This document shows positions 1 to 6,992 of a stretch of DNA of 7,025 nt, in pieces. The position numbers were made by a program, and so were the translations under genes. Source of the DNA: Bacteroidetes bacterium UBA6063 (GTDB lineage: Bacteria; Bacteroidota; Bacteroidia; NS11-12g; UBA9320); assembly GCA_002428905.1 (NCBI GenBank), contig DIYD01000118.1:1-7025 (forward strand), in the 5' to 3' direction. Numbering within the stretch: position 1 is the stretch's first letter; each line of letters opens with the position of its first letter. The notes beneath the pieces are model-generated. The model worked only from the letters and a program-made list of their open reading frames with translations. It did not search any database and had not been told where the DNA came from.

Positions 1-517
1 TAACGGGAAAGAGGAAACGACCACACTGTGTCTGATACCGGAAATAGCAGGTAAAGTAGATGTGCCGGTTATTGCTGCAGGAGGGATTGCGAGCGGTAAA
101 TCCATGGCCGCAGTAATGGCACTTGGTGCCGAGGGCGCTCAAATAGGAAGTCGGTTTGCAGCCTGTGCCGAATCATCAGCGCATGATAATTTCAAAAACG
201 CCATTCGCGATGCGAAAGAAGGCGATACCAAATTAATGCTAAAAGACATTGTACCTGTACGATTGCTGAGAAATCCGTTCTTTAACGAACTCGAAGAGGC
301 GTACGCGAGTTGCGCTACCCGTGAAGAGAAATTGACTTTACTGGGTCGTGCAAGGGCCAAAAAAGGCATGTTTGAAGGCGATATGCACGAAGGCGAACTT
401 GAAATAGGGCAGGTAAGTAGCATGATCAGCAAGCCCGAAACGGTCAATGATATCTTCCATGACATCATTGCAGAATACAACGAAACCGTACAGAATCTCG
501 GAAAACATTTACTCTAA
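1..517 (+). CDS. Nitronate monooxygenase family protein, C-terminal part (5' end outside window)
   Basis: The frame is open from base 2 to a TAA at 515-517, giving 171 residues of a protein whose family is usually about 310-320 aa, so roughly the N-terminal half is missing. The GTG at 62 is internal, because homology continues upstream of it: the first residues, NGKEETTTLCLIPEI, match the stretch that follows the conserved Gly-His of the family. The next segment contains VIAAGGIASGKSM and GAQIGSRF, the TIM-barrel loops that hold the FMN phosphate in 2-nitropropane dioxygenase/nitronate monooxygenase enzymes. The tail carries AKKGMFEGD and GELEIGQVSSMI, typical of Bacteroidota members. These FMN enzymes oxidise alkyl nitronates to carbonyl compounds and nitrite in the cytoplasm. 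The physiological substrate of this subgroup is uncertain, and the related FabK enoyl-ACP reductases cannot be excluded from the C-terminal half alone. The M16 gene follows 36 bp downstream on the same strand, so co-transcription is likely. Confidence 0.88.
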   Translation, partial: NGKEETTTLCLIPEIAGKVDVPVIAAGGIASGKSMAAVMALGAEGAQIGSRFAACAESSAHDNFKNAIRDAKEGDTKLMLKDIVPVRLLRNPFFNELEEAYASCATREEKLTLLGRARAKKGMFEGDMHEGELEIGQVSSMISKPETVNDIFHDIIAEYNETVQNLGKHLL

Positions 518-553
518 GAAAAGTGTTGTACTCTTGCGGCTTAATTCAAGGCA

Positions 554-1789
554 TTGGAATACCAACTCCATACATTTTCTAACGGTTTACGACTCGCTTT
601 CAAACAATCGCAGGCCACCCAAATTGCACATTGTGGTTATTTCATTAATGCGGGCTCACGCGATGAAAAAGACAATCAGATCGGATTGGCGCATTTGCTG
701 GAGCACATGTTGTTTAAAGGCACGAACAAACGGAATATTAATCAGGTATTGAACCGCTTGGAAGTAGTTGGAGGCGACTTAAATGCATTCACTACCAAAG
801 ACAAAACGGTTGTTCATGCGAGTGTAGTGAAAGACCATTTCGAACGTGCAATTGAACTGTTGACAGATGTTACGTTCAATTCGAGTTTTCCAGAAAAAGC
901 GCTTGAAAAGGAAAAGAAGGTCGTGTGCGAGGAGATCGATATGTACCTGGATAGTCCGGAAGAACGCATTTTTGATGAGTTTCAGGAGTTGTATTACCCC
1001 GATCATGCTTTGGGGAATAACATTCTGGGTTCTAAGGCGACCGTCAATGGCTTCCAGCGAGACGATATTTTCGATTTCATTAAACAGCGTTATTTCGGGA
1101 ACGAAATTGTAATGGTGGTAGTAGCTCCAATGAAGTTCGAACGGGTCAAAAAGGTTTGCGAACGACATATGGGAAAGCTTCAGCTGGCATCTGGTGAGGT
1201 GAAACGCAGCTTGCCCGCACCAACGAAACCGTTCGATTGCGTAACTCAAAACGGTTTTGCACAAGCTCATGTTTTATTGGGTTGTGATGGGTACTCGTTA
1301 AAACATCCCATGCGCCCGGCGTTAATGTTACTGGTAAATATACTCGGAGGCCCAGGTTTAAACTCGTTATTGAACCTTAAACTTCGTGAGAAGTACGCCT
1401 ATACATATGGCGTTGAATGCGGGTATCAAGCGCTAACCGACTCAGGTGTCGTAAACATTTATTACAGTACGGATAAGCGGAATGTTAACCGAAGTCGTAA
1501 GGCAATGTTGAAGCAGTTGGAAGACTTACGCAATACCCCACTTCGCGACTCGGTTTTGAAGAAGTACAAAACGCAGTTCAGAGGTCAACTTATTATGGCC
1601 GAGGAAAGCAACAGCAGTCTGATGTTTGTTATTGGCCGAAGTTTATTGGATCTCGGTTATGTTGATACGTTAAACGACGTGCTCGATAAAATCGAGGCCA
1701 TCACATCGGAAGAAATCCAACAGGTAGCCAGGGATATCTTCGCACCCGAAAAACTGAGCTTCTTAACCTATATACCGAAGGGTGCCTAG
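554..1789 (+). CDS. M16 family zinc peptidase (pitrilysin/processing-peptidase type), TTG start
   Basis: This is a 411-residue single-chain M16B-type metallopeptidase, the usual size for bacterial homologues of the mitochondrial processing peptidase. The inverted zinc motif HLLEH is at residues 47-51 (His47, His51 as ligands, Glu50 as base). The third ligand is Glu126 or Glu127 in the VVCEEIDMY stretch. The C-terminal M16 domain carries LREKYAYTY at about 277-285, holding the Arg and Tyr (R278, Y285) that bind substrate in the family. The protein should therefore be an active peptidase and not a degenerate partner subunit. There is no signal peptide or membrane segment, so a cytoplasmic location is inferred. 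An in-frame TAA lies at 542-544, and the only possible initiator before the conserved N-terminal beta-strand is the TTG at 554; the next Met is residue 52, inside the active site. No Shine-Dalgarno is evident. Its stop overlaps the bamA stop on the other strand. The natural substrate is unknown. Confidence 0.93.
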   Translation: MEYQLHTFSNGLRLAFKQSQATQIAHCGYFINAGSRDEKDNQIGLAHLLEHMLFKGTNKRNINQVLNRLEVVGGDLNAFTTKDKTVVHASVVKDHFERAIELLTDVTFNSSFPEKALEKEKKVVCEEIDMYLDSPEERIFDEFQELYYPDHALGNNILGSKATVNGFQRDDIFDFIKQRYFGNEIVMVVVAPMKFERVKKVCERHMGKLQLASGEVKRSLPAPTKPFDCVTQNGFAQAHVLLGCDGYSLKHPMRPALMLLVNILGGPGLNSLLNLKLREKYAYTYGVECGYQALTDSGVVNIYYSTDKRNVNRSRKAMLKQLEDLRNTPLRDSVLKKYKTQFRGQLIMAEESNSSLMFVIGRSLLDLGYVDTLNDVLDKIEAITSEEIQQVARDIFAPEKLSFLTYIPKGA

Positions 1790-4314
1790 AAGGTCTGACC
1801 AATCGAGAACAGGAACTGACCTTTTTGACTAAGTGGTGTTTCAGGACCACCCTGATCCAGTCCCCAACCATAATCAAATCCGAGTAGTCCAAACATTGGA
1901 AGGTACATACGTACACCTACACCAAATGCTCTTCTCAATTCGAATGGGTTGTATTCCCGTACGGCATTCCACGTATTACCCGCTTCAAAGTAGGTATAAC
2001 CATAAACGGTTGCCGAAGGATTCAACGATAATGGATAACGCATTTCGATGGAGTATTTCGCATACAACGGATCAGCATCCTGATCGCCAACCTCGTCTGC
2101 CGAAATTTGTCCTTCGTCGTACCCCTTTTGAGGTATGATTTCCGTTCCATATACCGCCCAGGCCCCAAAGCCTGAACCACCTACTCTAAACTGTTCGAAT
2201 GGAGAATATCCAACATCTTTATTGTACAGGCCAATGATGCCTGTTTCGAAATGCGGAACAAGTACCAGTTTATCTACAGCGTTCATGAACCAGCTGGCGT
2301 TAAACTTCCATTTGTGATATTCTACCCATTTATACTTTTCCTGTGGCGTTAATTCGGCAATGTTGTCTTTACCGCTCAACAGGGAATGTGGCAAGGTTGC
2401 CTGAAGCGATAACGAGAATTGGGATCCTCCGCGCGGATAGATAGGCGCTGAAGTTGAATTCCTTGATAATGTAGTATTGTAGGAGAAACTGTTTGAGATA
2501 CCATCGGTGTAACCGATCTCTGCGGAGCCAAAGGCCTGCCAGTTTTCCAATCTAAATTTCTGATAGTTTAACGAGTGACTCCAGGTGAAGAAGTCATCTG
2601 GCCATTTCAACAATTTACCGTAAACCAATGAAGCACCTGTAGTGTGTAATCGTCTACGGTTTGGATCATTTCGCACCGTAAAATTGGCCTGACTCGTTTG
2701 TCGCGAGTAGAATACGCTTGCCGTTAATGAGTTTGGTTTTTTGCCGCCTAACCACGGCTCTGTGAAAGAGAAGTTGTACGACTGGAATGGTAAACCATTC
2801 GACTGAGCACGCACAGTAAGTCTTTGACCATCACCTGTAGGAATTGGGTTCCAACCACCTTTCTGGAACATCTTACGGGTCGAGAAGTTGTTCAAGCTAA
2901 GACCAACGGTTCCTACAAATCCAAAACCACCACCAAAACCACCACTGGCTTCAATCTGGTCCGATGGCTTCTCTACAACTTTATACTCAATATCAACCGT
3001 ACCATTTGATGGATTAGGAATTGGATTTACATCCAGTCTTTCCGGATCAAAATAGTTCAGTGCTGCCAATTCACGAAGTGAACGCTGTATGTCTGTACGA
3101 CTAAACTTCTGGCCAGGCTTGGTGCGCAATGCACGCAGTACCACGAAGTCACTGGTCTTATCATTTCCGGTAACCCGAACGGCATTAATCGTTGCTTGTT
3201 TACCTTCATAAATTCGGATTTCAAGATCAATTGTATCGTTATGTACATTGGTTTCTACAGGACTAATGTTAAAGAATAGATAACCGTCATCCATGTACAC
3301 ACTAGAGATGTCAAGACCCGATGGGTTCATGAACAAACGTGTTTCCAATTTCGCTTGATTAAACACATCTCCCTTATTGATATGAAGAATAGAATCCAAT
3401 CGACTTGACCGATATTTCGTGTTTCCGGTCCACACAATATCACCGAAGTAGTACTTGTTTCCTTCGTCAACATTGATGTGTAGATTAACGCGGTTCGGAC
3501 TGATATGTGCCACACTGTCTGAAACCAGGCGGGCGTCCCTAAAACCTAACGACTGATAAAGCGTTGCAATCTGTTTCTTTTCGGTATCGTATTCCGATTC
3601 AATGAGTTTGGAACTCGCAAAAGGATTGAGCTTACCTTTCCTTTGTTTCGGTTTAATTACCTGGCGAATTTTCTTAGCTTCAACGCTGTCATTGCCAGAG
3701 ATAATGATTTCTTGAACTTTTACCCGTCTGCCTTTTTTGATGTTGATACGTAACATTTCGGAATTGAATATGCTCGTATCCGATTCGGCGGTTATGGCTA
3801 CGTCTGCATTGTAAAACCCTTTTTCGTAGTAGTAGCCTTCAATCTCTTTGCGTGTTCTGGCGATTAGGTCACGTGTTACAATTTGACCTCTACGGAGTGA
3901 TATCTCCTCTCGAATATTCTTCGTTTCGGTTTTGTTCAAACCGCGAATAGAATATCTGGAGAGCTTAGCACGTTCCCGAACATCGATTAGTAAGAATACC
4001 GTATCTTGTTTTGTTCCGGTCACCTTGATTTCTACATTTGAGTAGACCTGCTGCCGCCAGATGTTGCTAATGGCACGACTTATCTTATCACCTGGAATTT
4101 TAATGCGTTGCATGTATTCCAGTCCTGAAATATGAATCAGAATGTTACGGTCCATCGTAACGGCACCATTTACCTTGATGCTGCCGATTACGTATTCCTT
4201 AGGCTTTTCATAATCGATTTCGATATCACCGATTTTTTCATTTTGCGCAGACGTGTAAGACCAACTGAAAAGTACTGCACATAGCAGTACCAAATTCTTT
4301 AAAGTACTTGTCAT
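1786..4314 (-). CDS. bamA: Outer membrane protein assembly factor BamA
   Basis: This 842-aa Omp85 protein is the core of the machine that folds and inserts beta-barrel proteins into the outer membrane. Residues 1-23 are a signal peptide, with likely cleavage TSA|Q. Five POTRA domains follow at about 41-113, 114-195, 197-285, 287-370 and 372-448. The 16-strand barrel runs from about 455 and opens with a Gly-rich strand (GGFGGGFGF). The last strand, FLFSIGQTF, is a proper beta-signal ending in Phe and parallels the E. coli end FQFNIGKTW. In the loop-6 region VGGSGF (712-717) is followed by QKGY (729-732), where a VRGF/LRGY-like motif is expected; Lys730 takes the Arg position. The start was placed at the ATG at 4314, 4 nt after the uppS stop, because it begins a clean signal peptide; the frame stays open 46 codons further upstream inside uppS, but that stretch has no signal-like character. 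It is the last gene of its operon. The gene is normally essential. Confidence 0.96.
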   Translation of the reverse strand: MTSTLKNLVLLCAVLFSWSYTSAQNEKIGDIEIDYEKPKEYVIGSIKVNGAVTMDRNILIHISGLEYMQRIKIPGDKISRAISNIWRQQVYSNVEIKVTGTKQDTVFLLIDVRERAKLSRYSIRGLNKTETKNIREEISLRRGQIVTRDLIARTRKEIEGYYYEKGFYNADVAITAESDTSIFNSEMLRINIKKGRRVKVQEIIISGNDSVEAKKIRQVIKPKQRKGKLNPFASSKLIESEYDTEKKQIATLYQSLGFRDARLVSDSVAHISPNRVNLHINVDEGNKYYFGDIVWTGNTKYRSSRLDSILHINKGDVFNQAKLETRLFMNPSGLDISSVYMDDGYLFFNISPVETNVHNDTIDLEIRIYEGKQATINAVRVTGNDKTSDFVVLRALRTKPGQKFSRTDIQRSLRELAALNYFDPERLDVNPIPNPSNGTVDIEYKVVEKPSDQIEASGGFGGGFGFVGTVGLSLNNFSTRKMFQKGGWNPIPTGDGQRLTVRAQSNGLPFQSYNFSFTEPWLGGKKPNSLTASVFYSRQTSQANFTVRNDPNRRRLHTTGASLVYGKLLKWPDDFFTWSHSLNYQKFRLENWQAFGSAEIGYTDGISNSFSYNTTLSRNSTSAPIYPRGGSQFSLSLQATLPHSLLSGKDNIAELTPQEKYKWVEYHKWKFNASWFMNAVDKLVLVPHFETGIIGLYNKDVGYSPFEQFRVGGSGFGAWAVYGTEIIPQKGYDEGQISADEVGDQDADPLYAKYSIEMRYPLSLNPSATVYGYTYFEAGNTWNAVREYNPFELRRAFGVGVRMYLPMFGLLGFDYGWGLDQGGPETPLSQKGQFLFSIGQTF

Positions 4315-4318
4315 GGTT

Positions 4319-5071
4319 CTAATTGTGTTGAGGTGCAACTTGTTCTCCTGTTTTTCCAAATCTTCGTTCTCTTTGTTGATAGTCCCACACTGCTTCATAC
4401 AAATGCTCTTCTTTGAAATCCGGCCACAATACGTCAGTGAAATAGAACTCACTATAGGCTAGTTCCCAAAGCAAATAATTGCTGATGCGGTGTTCACCGC
4501 TGGTTCTGATCATTAGATCAGGATCAGGGAAGTCCTTTGTAGTGAGCGAATTACTGATCAATTCTTCGTTTATATCATCTTCGTTGATGCTGCCTTCTTT
4601 AAAGTCGTTGGCAATTTGTTTAACGGCATTAACAATATCCCATTTTGAGCTGTAGCTTAATGCTAAAATCAGCGTCATCTGGTCATTGTCTTTCGTTGTT
4701 TCCATGGCTTGATGAAGTTCTTTCTGGCAATCCCTGGGTAAGGTGTCCATCTGTCCGATGGTCGTTAGTTTGATGCCATTTTTCATCAAGGTTGGTGTTT
4801 CACGCTTGATGGTTTTCACCATGAGCGTCATGAGTGCATTCACTTCCAGTCTTGGTCTGTTCCAATTTTCGGTAGAGAAGGTGTACAAGGTTAAATATTT
4901 TACACCTAGTCGTGCTGCTGCTTCTGTAATTTCATTTACCGATTTAACACCATGTTCATGTCCAAATACACGAAACTTACCTTGTTTTTTGGCCCAACGG
5001 CCATTTCCATCCATGATCACTGCAATGTGATCAGGAACATTGTTCAAGTCGATTTTATTGAATACAGACAT
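4319..5071 (-). CDS. uppS: Isoprenyl transferase (undecaprenyl diphosphate synthase)
   Basis: This 250-aa cis-prenyltransferase of the UppS family adds isopentenyl units to farnesyl diphosphate to give the C55 precursor of the lipid carrier for peptidoglycan and surface glycans. It is cytosolic or membrane-associated. Key residues known from E. coli UppS are present at a constant offset of five: Asp21 in MDGNGRWA (Mg2+/diphosphate, catalytic), Arg25, Arg34, His38, Phe65 and Ser66 with Asn69 in FSTENW, and Arg72. The C-terminal signature has Arg189, Arg195 and Ser197 in IRTSGEHRISN, then Glu208. The stretch ALSYSSKWDIV has Ser-Ser where E. coli has Gly-Gly, a minor variation. Length matches the family. 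The ATG is 3 nt downstream of the DUF6089 gene's stop, and its own TAG is 4 nt before bamA, so translation of the three genes is probably coupled. Linkage of uppS to bamA is common in Bacteroidota and other Gram-negatives. Confidence 0.97.
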   Translation of the reverse strand: MSVFNKIDLNNVPDHIAVIMDGNGRWAKKQGKFRVFGHEHGVKSVNEITEAAARLGVKYLTLYTFSTENWNRPRLEVNALMTLMVKTIKRETPTLMKNGIKLTTIGQMDTLPRDCQKELHQAMETTKDNDQMTLILALSYSSKWDIVNAVKQIANDFKEGSINEDDINEELISNSLTTKDFPDPDLMIRTSGEHRISNYLLWELAYSEFYFTDVLWPDFKEEHLYEAVWDYQQRERRFGKTGEQVAPQHN

Positions 5072-5074
5072 CGA

Positions 5075-5908
5075 TTATTTAAATCGGAATTCTCTTTTAT
5101 ACTTAGGCCAACAGGCAATCGGGGTTAAACGATATGCCAGTGTGAAACCTGTAATGATGTAAAAATCTTTCATGGCTGGATCGCCTCGTTCATCACCTGC
5201 AACAGATAATTGTGTACCTTCTACTTCCCAGCTTCGATCGGATAGATTGGCAGCTAAATCCCCACGTGAGTCACGTAAATCGTCCAAATCAGGGTACGTG
5301 GTACTTACATCGTCCAGGTAATCGGTAAATGTTTTTCTCCAGGCAACTTCGAAACCAACCACCAGGTTTTTATTGATGTTGTATTTAACACCAGCACCAA
5401 ATGGTATAGCAAGCTGTAAAAGGCCGTATCTCGATTTATTATCTTGCCCTTCCGTGGTTAAATTACGTAAGGCATACGTTTCGTTTTCAAACACCGCCTT
5501 AGGATTGTGGTAGAAAAGTGCAAGCCCTAAGGTAGCGTAAGACGAAAAATTCTTACTTAATATTCTTGAACCAAACGGAACAAAATTGAATTCTAATGCA
5601 TTGTTGATCTCCCAGATGTCGGACTGGAAGCTAAGATTACGCAATCGATTTTCCGCAAAGTTGGCATCACTACCGCTAATCGACGCGTAAGAAATGGATG
5701 GCCTGTATGACCAATACGGGTTGAAATTATAACGTATGTGAATACCTCCCGCCAAATTTGTTTCTGCCGGAACAATGTTGTATGCCAAATCCCCATGATA
5801 ATTGCTGGCGCCTAACATACCACCGAACTCCCAGTTCTGAGCACCGGCTATGCCAGCCGTCATAAGCAGAGCGAAACCAAGTAGGATATGCTTCAGTATT
5901 TTAATCAT
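5075..5908 (-). CDS. DUF6089-family envelope protein, distal paralogue
   Basis: This 277-aa exported protein of unknown function resembles the Bacteroidota DUF6089 family. Residues 1-23 form a signal peptide, cleaved probably at AGA|Q. The mature part is made of alternating hydrophobic/polar strands with aromatic residues, which suggests a small outer-membrane beta-barrel like other PorT/OmpA-type barrels; this is inference. Landmarks are SNYHGDL (36-41), SYASISGSD (73-81), RNLSFQSDIWE (90-100), HNPKAVF (134-140), TEGQ (152-155), TFTDYLDDVSTTY (193-205) and an almost C-terminal Cys266 followed by a basic tail. Nearly every landmark recurs in the 302-aa gene upstream, so the two are tandem paralogues. 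The ATG at 5908 is the natural start of the signal peptide. A TAnnTTTG element lies 44-51 nt upstream. The stop is only 3 nt from uppS, so it leads the uppS-bamA operon, which suggests a role in envelope assembly or maintenance; the precise function is unknown. Confidence 0.9.
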   Translation of the reverse strand: MIKILKHILLGFALLMTAGIAGAQNWEFGGMLGASNYHGDLAYNIVPAETNLAGGIHIRYNFNPYWSYRPSISYASISGSDANFAENRLRNLSFQSDIWEINNALEFNFVPFGSRILSKNFSSYATLGLALFYHNPKAVFENETYALRNLTTEGQDNKSRYGLLQLAIPFGAGVKYNINKNLVVGFEVAWRKTFTDYLDDVSTTYPDLDDLRDSRGDLAANLSDRSWEVEGTQLSVAGDERGDPAMKDFYIITGFTLAYRLTPIACWPKYKREFRFK

Positions 5909-5951
5909 GTTTAGGTTTAAAACGGATTATATACTCATTTGTTACACACTG

Positions 5952-5959
5952 CAAAGATA
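5952..5959 (-). promoter_or_regulatory. Candidate -7 element for the DUF6089-uppS-bamA operon
   Basis: The - strand reads TATCTTTG, a full TAnnTTTG match, in the 108-bp gap before the 277-aa gene. The predicted leader is roughly 40 nt. No good TTTG or TTG lies at the expected distance upstream (nearest is TTTC at 5979-5976, spacer 16), so this may be a weak or activator-dependent promoter that supplements read-through from 6957-6988. Confidence 0.45.
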
Positions 5960-5984
5960 CTTATGTAAACGGGTTGAAATAAGT
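5959..5984. repeat. Inverted repeat ACTTAT-N14-ATAAGT beside the operon promoter
   Basis: Two exact 6-bp inverted arms (5959-5964 and 5979-5984) have centres 20 bp apart, about two helical turns. They start at the edge of the -7 element 5952-5959 and span the region where a -33 box would lie. The spacing would suit a dimeric regulator, but six-base arms can arise by chance. Confidence 0.3.
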
Positions 5985-6016
5985 TTCCGGGTCTAAATAT
6001 GACGTCCAGGTCAGAT

Positions 6017-6925
6017 TTAGCGGAAAGCAGGGCAAACTTCACCCGATTGTATGATACGGTACGTAAGGGTTATTCCGAAGATGTTGTATAAATCTCGCTT
6101 AGATTCATCGCCACGTGCTGTACCTGCCAAATTCTCAAATTGACTGCGATCGGCCATTGCCTTTGTCATCGCACCATATTGGGCTTCAAGGAATACAGGC
6201 TCAGCATATACGCCACTAACGTCGTCTAGGTAATCGTTAAAGGTGAATCGAGTGGAATACTCTACGCCAAACGTCCAGGCTTCGCTTAATTTGAATTTAA
6301 ATCCAAGACCAACCGGAATGGCGATCTGTGTTAACGAATAGCGCTTAATATCGTTGTATTCTGTGGTCTCCTGGCCTTCGGTGCCAAGCGGTTGCAGTTC
6401 AATCCAGTCGCCATCTCTATCTTCAAGCGTTTCATAACTTTGATCGATCGGCAGGTTTTGCCACGAATTAGGTTCGTAGAAAAACTGTGCTTTCGGGTTG
6501 TATTTGTACACTGCGGCTCCACCAAAGATGTAAGGTATAACGCCTCTGGATTGTTGGAAATCAAACGTATTTAAGTTGATGTCGAAACCCGCGTGGAAAT
6601 CCCAGATGTCACTCTTGAAGTGCAGATTTCGCTGGGTACGCCTCTCATCGGAAGGGTACCAACGATCGTCACCGGAAATCTGACCATAGTTAACCCCAAG
6701 TCTAAAGGAGAAACGTTGAACCGGGTTGTATCGAACAAGAATACCACCGTTGGCATGGATGCCTTCAGCTTCAAAGTATTTATCGGTAAGATCACCGGAG
6801 TAATTACTACCACCAGCCATAAAACCAAATTCCAATGAGCTCTTGCGAGTCCATTGCTGTGCGTTCGCCGTTTGACATAGCCACATGAACAAACCTAAAA
6901 CGACTAAACTTACTCCTTTTTTCAT
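6017..6925 (-). CDS. DUF6089-family envelope protein, proximal paralogue
   Basis: This 302-aa exported protein belongs to the same family as its downstream neighbour. Residues 1-22 are a signal peptide ending ANA|Q. Shared landmarks are SNYSGDL (40-46), NYGQISGDD (79-87), RNLHFKSDIWDF (99-110), YNPKAQF (142-148), GTEGQ (181-185), IAIPVGLGFK (201-210), FTFNDYLDDVSGVY (227-240), GITLTYRI (284-291) and Cys298 near the C terminus. The strand-rich pattern suggests a small outer-membrane barrel. Compared with its paralogue it has about 20 extra residues between NPKA and TEGQ, a probable acidic surface loop that includes DRDGDW (169-174). The start ATG at 6925 follows a good promoter and directly opens the signal peptide (MKKGVSLVV). 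It is separated from the next gene by 108 bp without an obvious terminator, so read-through into the uppS-bamA operon is possible. Molecular function is unknown. Confidence 0.9.
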   Translation of the reverse strand: MKKGVSLVVLGLFMWLCQTANAQQWTRKSSLEFGFMAGGSNYSGDLTDKYFEAEGIHANGGILVRYNPVQRFSFRLGVNYGQISGDDRWYPSDERRTQRNLHFKSDIWDFHAGFDINLNTFDFQQSRGVIPYIFGGAAVYKYNPKAQFFYEPNSWQNLPIDQSYETLEDRDGDWIELQPLGTEGQETTEYNDIKRYSLTQIAIPVGLGFKFKLSEAWTFGVEYSTRFTFNDYLDDVSGVYAEPVFLEAQYGAMTKAMADRSQFENLAGTARGDESKRDLYNIFGITLTYRIIQSGEVCPAFR

Positions 6926-6956
6926 TCCTTAAATCTTATTCCGTTTGGAAAACCAA

Positions 6957-6988
6957 CAAACCTACGCCAAATGGGCTAATTTATCAAA
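6957..6988 (-). promoter_or_regulatory. Bacteroidota-type promoter for the proximal DUF6089 gene
   Basis: On the - strand a -33 element TTTG (6988-6985) is followed after exactly 20 nt by a -7 element TAGGTTTG (6964-6957), a full match to the TAnnTTTG consensus recognised by the primary sigma factor of this phylum. Transcription should start a few bases downstream, near 6950, leaving a leader of roughly 25 nt before the ATG at 6925. A 15-bp palindrome covers the -33 box. Confidence 0.7.
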
Positions 6989-6991
6989 TTA
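6977..6991. repeat. Perfect 6-3-6 palindrome over the -33 box
   Basis: The arms TAATTT (6977-6982) and AAATTA (6986-6991) are exact inverted copies around a 3-nt centre. The -33 TTTG of the DUF6089 promoter lies inside it. It could be an operator, a remnant of a terminator for the upstream gene (no T-tract follows), or chance in AT-rich DNA. Confidence 0.45.
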
Positions 6992-6992
6992 A

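Noticed and set aside
62..64. GTG at 62 as the start of the first gene
   Set aside because: Family-like sequence continues in frame to the window edge, so the gene begins outside the window.
139..480. 113-codon open frame antisense to the nitronate monooxygenase gene
   Set aside because: The + strand frame matches a known family along its whole length, and the antisense product looks random.
529..536. TACTCTTG as a promoter -7 box before the M16 gene
   Set aside because: It has one mismatch to TAnnTTTG and no TTTG or TTG at the right distance upstream; operon transcription explains expression better.
779..1270. 163-codon open frame antisense to the M16 gene
   Set aside because: It is a shadow of the well-supported peptidase; its product shows no recognisable motif.
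1788..1825. Possible terminator hairpin after the M16 stop (AAGGTC ... GACCTT with a T run)
   Set aside because: The stem is about 8 bp with a wobble pair, the loop is 22 nt, and the T run is mostly inside the stem. It lies in the coding end of bamA, so it is too weak to call.
4315..4452. 46-codon N-terminal extension of the bamA frame into uppS
   Set aside because: The extension lacks signal-peptide features and lies wholly inside uppS; the ATG at 4314 opens a clear signal peptide.
6859..6925. Lipoprotein signal (Cys17) in the 302-aa DUF6089 protein
   Set aside because: The residues before the Cys are M-W-L, which do not form a lipobox; ANA|Q further on is a normal signal peptidase I site.
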